64,000 nt of DNA from CAWJKP01 sp963843465 (GTDB lineage Bacteria; Planctomycetota; Planctomycetia; Pirellulales; Thermoguttaceae), in the NCBI GenBank assembly GCA_963843465.1, contig CAWJKP010000001.1, positions 2,480,001 to 2,544,000 on the forward strand, in the 5' to 3' direction. This document shows, in pieces, positions 58,925 through 64,000 of this stretch. Every line of letters begins with the position of its first letter. Position 1 is the first letter of the stretch. Under the pieces are notes generated by a model. The model made no database searches. It saw only the letters and a program-made list of their open reading frames with translations, and was not told the DNA's origin. The position numbers and the translations under genes were made by a program.

Positions 58925-60250
58925 ATGTCCCGTACGAAGCTTGACATTCTCGTCGTCTTCATTGTCGTCGTGGGTTTATCCCCGGAGCGACTTTATTCCG
59001 AGACCCGCACGGCCGCCGCCCTGACGCCGGAGGCAGTCTGGGAGGCGATCGACGCGGCGAAGGACGGCGACACCGTGCAACTCCCCGAGGGCACGGCCGT
59101 CTGGTCGAAGGGCTGGAATAGCGGCCATGGGGCCAAAATGAAGGCCATCACCATCCGGGGGGCGGGAATCGACAAGACCACCATCGGCTACGATCCGCCC
59201 AAGGGTGACGCCGCGCCTTTCTCGCTGCTGGGAGTGGAAGGGAAGCCCTTCCACGTCACGGGGATCACCCTTGACGGAACAGGATACCACGTCGAGAGAA
59301 GCTGGGGCGGGCTGATGAGCATCCAGGGGATCTGCAAGAACTTCCGCATCGATCACTGCAAGTTCAAGAATTCCGACCACATGCTCACAATCAGCGGCGA
59401 CACCTACGGGCTCGTGGACCACTGTTTGTTCGAGGGGACGGAGTCGCACGGCGGCAACGTGCAGCCCGTCGACTTTTCGGGCCCGGGCGGCGCCAACTAT
59501 CGCAAGCCGCTCACGCTGGGCACCGCGGAGGCGACGTACTTCGAGGACAACAAGGTCTATATCGCCGAGTCCGCCGGCGCCAACGGCAAGAGATCGGGCA
59601 ATAATCCCTGGATCGCGCCCAACAACTGCGCCCGGATCGTCATCCGTCACAACAAAATCGTCAATGCGGAACTCGAAATCTACGCCCCTGGCCGTAACGG
59701 GCAGTACGGTTGCCAGCAGTGCGAGATCTACGATAACCAGTTCTCCTTGGACGACCACACGACGCAAATCATCATTGAGATTGCCGCGGGGGTGGGCATG
59801 GTGTTCAACAACACGGTCACCGGCACGTCCTACAGCCCTCACCTGATCGGGTTGAAGAACCATCGGACGTTCTACGTCATGCGCGGTTCGCCTTTCGGCA
59901 AGGCCGACGGCACCAACCCCATTGACGGCAACCAGATTCCTGCTGGCCAAGCGGGGGCCGGCTATCCCTGCATGGGCCAGCCGGGCCGGGCAACCAACCT
60001 CGGCGGTGGCCGCATCTTTGATTCGACGCCCTGCTACGCCTGGAACAACACGCTGAACGGCGAGAAGCTGCTGATGGGCGTGTCCCTTAACAAAGACCCG
60101 AACCAAATGGCGCAAATCAAGGAGGGCCGCGATTTCTTCAACGAGAAGCCGCCGGAGGAATACTACAAACCCTACGTCTATCCCCATCCGCTGCAAGAGG
60201 GCTGGGAAGCGCTGATGAAGTCGGTCGCCCCCGCCGACGCAGCCGAGTAA
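58925..60250 (+). CDS. Secreted right-handed beta-helix protein
   Basis: 441 aa from ATG 58925 (GGAGGTCCCC upstream). Signal segment LDILVVFIVVVGLSPERLYS. VWEAIDAAKDGDTVQLPEGT is the typical opening of pectate-lyase-like or polymorphic beta-helix proteins. Rungs: KAITIRGAGIDKTTIGYDPP, FHVTGITLDGTG, FRIDHCKFKNSDHMLTISGD, GLVDHCLFEGTESHGG, CQQCEIYDNQFSLDDHTTQI. No pectate-lyase Ca/Arg catalytic set was identified. It probably binds or degrades a polysaccharide outside the cell, in line with the sulfatases and the DUF4838 protein. Intact. Confidence 0.8.
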   Translation: MSRTKLDILVVFIVVVGLSPERLYSETRTAAALTPEAVWEAIDAAKDGDTVQLPEGTAVWSKGWNSGHGAKMKAITIRGAGIDKTTIGYDPPKGDAAPFSLLGVEGKPFHVTGITLDGTGYHVERSWGGLMSIQGICKNFRIDHCKFKNSDHMLTISGDTYGLVDHCLFEGTESHGGNVQPVDFSGPGGANYRKPLTLGTAEATYFEDNKVYIAESAGANGKRSGNNPWIAPNNCARIVIRHNKIVNAELEIYAPGRNGQYGCQQCEIYDNQFSLDDHTTQIIIEIAAGVGMVFNNTVTGTSYSPHLIGLKNHRTFYVMRGSPFGKADGTNPIDGNQIPAGQAGAGYPCMGQPGRATNLGGGRIFDSTPCYAWNNTLNGEKLLMGVSLNKDPNQMAQIKEGRDFFNEKPPEEYYKPYVYPHPLQEGWEALMKSVAPADAAE

Positions 60251-60258
60251 GGATGGTT

Positions 60259-60288
60259 AACCTGCGGCGGTCACCCCCACCGACGTGC
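60259..60288. repeat. Family Y REP-like repeat
   Basis: CCTGCGGCGGTCACCCCCAC then CGACGTGC, eight bases after the stop of the beta-helix gene. Confidence 0.55.
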
Positions 60289-60323
60289 GCAAAGTTGTTA
60301 GCGATAATCACATCTGCGCGTGG

Positions 60324-61370
60324 CTACGAGGCGTCGGCAAATCGCCTCCGGCAGCAAGGGCACTCGCTTTCGCACCCTTTAGCGAGCGCCGAGAATGCAG
60401 TCGGTTGCGGAATGGTCATAATCGCCCGGAACGCCAACGGAGCGCAATGCGCGTAGTGGCGATAGGTGATACCGCCGACCGAATGACCGAGGATCTCGAT
60501 TGACGACTCGGGCATGTGCTCGTCGTAGTACGTCGCACAGGTCTTGCGGAGGTCCTTGAGCTCCCAGGGTTCGTCCTCTCCGGTCTCGACGTTCAGCTTG
60601 AACTTGATGCCAGCGAGGTTGCAGAGTTTCTGGAAGCGAACATTGGGGCGAGATCCGCCGCCGAAGAAGATGGGCTCGTCCGGGACCGGATTCTCGGGCA
60701 TGATACTCTTGACGTGAGCTTGAACGACACGATTCATCGGCCGGTAGAAGGTTCTTCCCGTTTTCACCCGGCGATAGAAGAGCCATCCCCAAGGCGACTG
60801 TTCTTTGACCTCCCGGTCTGGCGATTGGCGACTCCAAGACACGTGCCGCCAGAGGATCGGCTCGTGGAACGGCTCCGATTTCCATACCGTTCCGGTATCA
60901 ACGCCGTAGTTGAAGAAAAGGACAATCGCGCTCCGCCAATACCGCCCAATCGGCATCGGACGGTCCCAGCCTCGTGGGCGTTTCATCTCGTGAGTCGCAA
61001 AGTAAAGGGCATTGAGCTCCGCCTTGGTCAGATAGTGTCGGCCTGCCACGTCGCGTTGTGGCCTGGATTTCGGGAAACGAGGTGGCGATTCGATGAGGTC
61101 CTGTTCCCACGCCCAAGAAATAATGGCACGCAAGTGGTCGCGGGCCTTGTTGGCGGTTCGACCGGGATTTGTTCCCTCGTCAGCGACCGCACGCTCGTGG
61201 ACCCAATCCAGGAACTCACGAAGTTCTTTTCGACCAAGGTTCTCGATCTCGGCTCCGCCGCCCCATTCCTCCCACTTCCTGAGCGTCGTTTGGTACTCGT
61301 CCCGAGTGCCGCGCGCCGGATTCCGGGAACCAAGGTATTTCGCTACGGCAGTCTTGAGGGTCGTCGGCAT
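60324..61370 (-). CDS. Tyrosine recombinase-like integrase with atypical catalytic box
   Basis: 348 aa from ATG 61370, with GGAG seven bases upstream. N-terminal SAM-like domain (RDEYQTTLRKWEEWGGGAEI, NKARDHLRAIISWAWEQDLI). In the catalytic domain the box I segment reads VLFFNYGVDTGTVW: the usual Arg (G-x-R-x-x-E) is Asp. Later boxes are ELKDLRKTCATYYDEHMPES (x-x-x-R in place of HxxR, His missing), IEILGHSVGGITYRHYAHCA (GH and Tyr). C-terminal CPCCRRRFADAS looks zinc-binding. I recall this D-for-R pattern from planctomycete integrases, so it may define a subfamily; activity is uncertain. Confidence 0.75.
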   Translation of the reverse strand: MPTTLKTAVAKYLGSRNPARGTRDEYQTTLRKWEEWGGGAEIENLGRKELREFLDWVHERAVADEGTNPGRTANKARDHLRAIISWAWEQDLIESPPRFPKSRPQRDVAGRHYLTKAELNALYFATHEMKRPRGWDRPMPIGRYWRSAIVLFFNYGVDTGTVWKSEPFHEPILWRHVSWSRQSPDREVKEQSPWGWLFYRRVKTGRTFYRPMNRVVQAHVKSIMPENPVPDEPIFFGGGSRPNVRFQKLCNLAGIKFKLNVETGEDEPWELKDLRKTCATYYDEHMPESSIEILGHSVGGITYRHYAHCAPLAFRAIMTIPQPTAFSALAKGCESECPCCRRRFADAS

Positions 61371-61682
61371 TGGCTAGCTCCAGCACCGTCGGCACTTGCG
61401 TCATTGCCAGATCCTCTCGGCCGGCGGCGTCGCTACGCTTCGTGCAAGGTATCGCGTCCGGTCCGTGGAGCGAATTGGGAAAAAACTCGGACGCATGCTG
61501 ATTGGCATCACGATCCCAATCGAGGATAATTCGCCGGGACCGCCCACGCCACGTTGCGGGGTTACGCTGTCTGGCGGCACGTATTTCATTGAGTGTCTCG
61601 GAAACCAAGGTGTCCATTTATAGCCTTCCCCACGTCTCAAGGGCCGTCTGTATGGAAACTCGTGGGGGATGGCGGCGCATTT

Positions 61683-61719
61683 CCTTGCGCAGAGGAGTGC
61701 CCCTCCTCCGCAGGCAAGC
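61683..61719. repeat. Family X REP-like repeat
   Basis: CTTGCGCAGAGGAGTGCCCC followed by TCCTCCGCAGGCAAG. It sits exactly at the 5' edge of the transposase relic that follows. In the gap 61371-61682 no reliable gene was seen. Confidence 0.6.
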
Positions 61720-62118
61720 AGTCGAGAAGTGCGTCGGATGGCGGAGCAACTCTTCACGTTCGTCACGGCAGAGGCGGTGGAGAAGCCCAACAGCGAAACG
61801 CTGGTCGTGTCGGGAACGAACAACGAAGCCGAACGAACGCTTCGCTCTCCAGCGCAGGCCCGGGACACGGGCCGCCCCAACAAGACGGTGGCTGGCGCAC
61901 GGCGTCAAACGGTAATCGTGAGCGTGTTGGAATCGCTCCGTCAACATCTTTCCACCTTTACGCTATCGAGCGTAATCGAGGGAATCCGGCGTTGGTCCGA
62001 GACCGGCCGAAGTTGTTTCGCGCGATGGGCAACGAAACTTGGGTTGACTGACCAGGGGCTTCGCGATGACGGCCGTCTCTCGTTGCTGGACCGCGTGATT
62101 CCCGTGCCGGACGGATAG
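61720..62118 (+). pseudogene. C-terminal relic of an IS66-like transposase
   Basis: The frame (open from 61669) becomes protein-like after the X repeat: RMAEQLFTFVTAEAVEKPNS, ETLVVSGTNNEAERTLRSPA. TNNEAERTLR matches the conserved TNN-x-AER-x-LR motif near the end of IS66-group transposases. It is followed by RQTVIVSVLESLRQHLSTFT. The DDE core is absent. Inactive fragment. Confidence 0.6.
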
Positions 62119-62345
62119 GGTTCCTTGGCGCTGGTTCCGCTGCCGTCCCTGACCGCATCCAGCGCTGGGCGGCGACAACGCCTCCCATATCCCACCTGAG
62201 AGTTGGTTTTCAGAGCAGCTTCACCAAGAATCTTGAAATTCTTGCGGGGGGGACGTTTTACTTTTCCGCAGGCGCGAGGCAGAATAGCAATCGTACGGTT
62301 CGAATTGACTCCTCGGCGTGCGCCAGCGGTTGAACGGCTACTACC

Positions 62346-62389
62346 CATGGTGGGCCGGCGAAAAGCAAGCTCGCAGGTCCCATCCTACG
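62346..62389. repeat. Family Z inverted repeat, imperfect
   Basis: CATGGTGGGCCGGCG ... GGTCCCATCCTACG, 18 nt before the DUF4838 gene start. Related to 56041-56108. Confidence 0.5.
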
Positions 62390-62406
62390 ATTGTGCGAGG
62401 TAGAAC

Positions 62407-64000
62407 ATGCGTGCCACGATTCTTGGATTTCTCGCTTGGATTGCCTTTCTCGTCCTCGACGCCCTGACCTTCGGTTCGGCCGCCACGGGGGAAATGGTCA
62501 TCGTGCAGGACGGTCAACCGCGGGCCACGATCGTCGTCGCCAAAGACGCGGCAGGACCGGCAAAGCAGAAGATCAAGACGGCGGCCGAGGAGTTGCAGAC
62601 CTACGTCCAGAAGATCTCCGGGGCCAAGCTGCCGATCGTTGACGACGGGCAAAACCCCTCCGGCACGCTTGTCCTGCTGGGCCGCAGCCGATGGAGCGAC
62701 GGGCTGGGCGTGGCGATTCCCGGTGGGGTGACTTCCGGCCGCCGCGAGGAAGGCTTTGTCATCGCCTGCAAGGGCGACCGGCTCCTGCTGGCAGGCAACA
62801 ACGACGGGCCTTACCACGGCACTGAGTACGCGGTCTACGACTTCCTCCGCAGCCTGGGCGTGCGGTGGTTTATGCCGGGCGAGTTCGGCGAGATCGTGCC
62901 GCGCATGACGACCATTCGCGTGCCCGAGCAGCGGGTGGAGAAGAAGCCCGACTTCGTGATGCGCAACTGGTGGCTGCACGCCTTGCCCGAGCTGGCCGCC
63001 CAGGAAGCCCGCTGGAAGCTGCGGAATAAGATGAACCCCGAGCCGATGTTCGCCATCTGCGGCGACAGCAGCGTCCGTGCGATCGTGGCCCCCGAGCCGC
63101 TGCGCAAGGAGAAGCCCGCCCTGCTGGCGCTGAACGAGGACGGCACGCGCAACCCGTACCTTCCCAACCTGACGAACCCCGAGGCGGCCCGGATTGCCGG
63201 CGGCATCATCCGCGACGACCTGCGCAAACACCCGGAGGCCAACTCCTACGGCTTCGCCCCGGACGACGGCATGCCGCGCGACTTCAATCCCGAGACGCTC
63301 AAGCTCAGTCGCGGCTTCGTTACTCTGGGCGGTCGGCCCGGCGTGGCCGGCGAGGCAAGCATCACCGAGGAATGGCTGACGTTCGTCAACCGCGTGGCGG
63401 CGGAAGTACACAAGGAGTTTCCGCAAGCCTATATCGCCACCAACGGCTACGCCAATCGCAACCTGCCGCCCGAAGGCGTGAAGCTTGACGATCGCATAGT
63501 GATCATGTTCGCCGCCATCTGGAGTTGCACGATGCACGGATACGACGACGACCACTGCTGGCAGAAGACCCAGCAGGGCCAGATGCTCAAGCGGTGGTGC
63601 GAGCTGTGCAAGAACGTCTGGATCTACGGCTACAACTACAACATGCTCGTTTCCGGCCTCACGCCTTTCCCCGAGTTCACCAAGCTCCGCCGCGACTTTC
63701 CGCTGATGAAGAAGTGGGGCGTGATGGGGTTCCACGATGAGTCGCGGAACGTGTGGGCCGAGGCGGGCATCGCCAGCCGGTATCTCCGTGCCCAGTTGGA
63801 ATGGAACGCGGAAGCCGACGTCGACGCCATCCTCGACGACTTCTTCGGCAAGTGGTACGGCCGGGCGGCGCGGCCGATGAAGGCATTCTATTTTGCCCTG
63901 GACGACGCCCTTACGCGCAGCCCGATCCACGGACATGAAGACCGCGTGATGCCCGAGGTCTACACCCCTGAGTTGCTCTCTCGCTTGAAACAGTTTGTGG
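62407..64000 (+). CDS. Secreted DUF4838 protein, C-terminus beyond window
   Basis: 531 codons open from ATG 62407 (GCGAGGTAGAAC upstream) to the edge. Signal segment ATILGFLAWIAFLVLDALTF. N-terminal glucuronidase/hexosaminidase-like domain: KIKTAAEELQTYVQKISGAK, LVLLGRSRW, GTEYAVYDFLRSLGVRWFMP (the typical 'A.Y.FLE..G.RWF.PG'). Then DUF4838: FAPDDGMPRDFNPE, WLTFVNRVAAEVHKEFPQAY, IVIMFAAIWSCTMHGYDDDH, MKKWGVMGFHDESRNVWAEA. Such proteins are GH20/GH67-related and presumed to act on polysaccharides; direct activity is not established. No break in the visible part. Confidence 0.85.
   Translation, partial: MRATILGFLAWIAFLVLDALTFGSAATGEMVIVQDGQPRATIVVAKDAAGPAKQKIKTAAEELQTYVQKISGAKLPIVDDGQNPSGTLVLLGRSRWSDGLGVAIPGGVTSGRREEGFVIACKGDRLLLAGNNDGPYHGTEYAVYDFLRSLGVRWFMPGEFGEIVPRMTTIRVPEQRVEKKPDFVMRNWWLHALPELAAQEARWKLRNKMNPEPMFAICGDSSVRAIVAPEPLRKEKPALLALNEDGTRNPYLPNLTNPEAARIAGGIIRDDLRKHPEANSYGFAPDDGMPRDFNPETLKLSRGFVTLGGRPGVAGEASITEEWLTFVNRVAAEVHKEFPQAYIATNGYANRNLPPEGVKLDDRIVIMFAAIWSCTMHGYDDDHCWQKTQQGQMLKRWCELCKNVWIYGYNYNMLVSGLTPFPEFTKLRRDFPLMKKWGVMGFHDESRNVWAEAGIASRYLRAQLEWNAEADVDAILDDFFGKWYGRAARPMKAFYFALDDALTRSPIHGHEDRVMPEVYTPELLSRLKQFV

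Noticed and set aside
61216..61617. 133-codon minus-strand frame upstream of the integrase
   Set aside because: It overlaps the first ~150 bp of the integrase gene, whose start has a good ribosome-binding site; no protein family or repeat structure visible.
62341..63936. Long minus-strand open frame (531 codons)
   Set aside because: Mirror of the DUF4838 gene on the plus strand, which has a signal peptide, ribosome-binding site and family motifs; the minus product shows none.

Overview
The window looks like a chromosomal segment of a planctomycete (Planctomycetota, probably Pirellulales-like). The signs are GC-rich coding sequence, secreted sulfatases, PQQ-type beta-propeller proteins, SHD1 (SLA1-homology) domains, DUF1080-like and DUF4838 proteins, ECF sigma signalling, very long TPR proteins and dense IS debris. 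No rRNA or tRNA gene was recognised. The genus is inferred from gene content only.

Layout. 0-12 kb is a mobile-element graveyard. It holds the edge of an integrated element (tyrosine recombinase plus excisionase-like HTH gene), decayed gene fragments, two diverged copies of a ~370-bp repeat around an intact IS701-type element and a DUF499-like relic, an IS91-type element with a partner tyrosine recombinase, and truncated integrases. 12.1-21.8 kb (minus strand) is a catabolic or secreted-protein block: two sulfatases, a transglutaminase-like protein translationally coupled to a giant lactonase/PQQ beta-propeller protein, and a small secreted protein. 22.3-46.6 kb is the most striking part. It is a divergent cluster organised around an ECF sigma factor (35.1-35.7 kb). 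On the minus strand: sigma factor > one-TM anti-sigma-like protein > secreted protein > CsgG-like protein > two giant CsgG/TPR/beta-propeller proteins. On the plus strand: CsgG-like giant > TPR giant > CsgG/propeller/SHD1 giant. Four of the giants share one design: export signal, two tandem CsgG/TolB-like domains, helical region, beta-propeller, then a variable C-terminal module. The cluster looks like a paralogous envelope system of unknown function.

46.6-52 kb holds a hypothetical winged-helix-like protein and a nested insertion (IS256-type element inside an older transposase gene). 52.2-54.4 kb is a visibly AT-richer pair (polysaccharide deacetylase, esterase), possibly acquired. 54.6-64 kb has two PQQ-like proteins, a DUF1801 protein, a secreted beta-helix protein, an atypical tyrosine recombinase, an IS66-like relic and the start of a DUF4838 protein.

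Caveat: many otherwise convincing genes carry single-base frameshifts, and two carry in-frame TAG codons. Either the region is decaying or the assembly contains indel errors; the sequence alone cannot decide. Frameshift positions below are approximate. For disrupted genes the span of the whole reconstructed gene is given.
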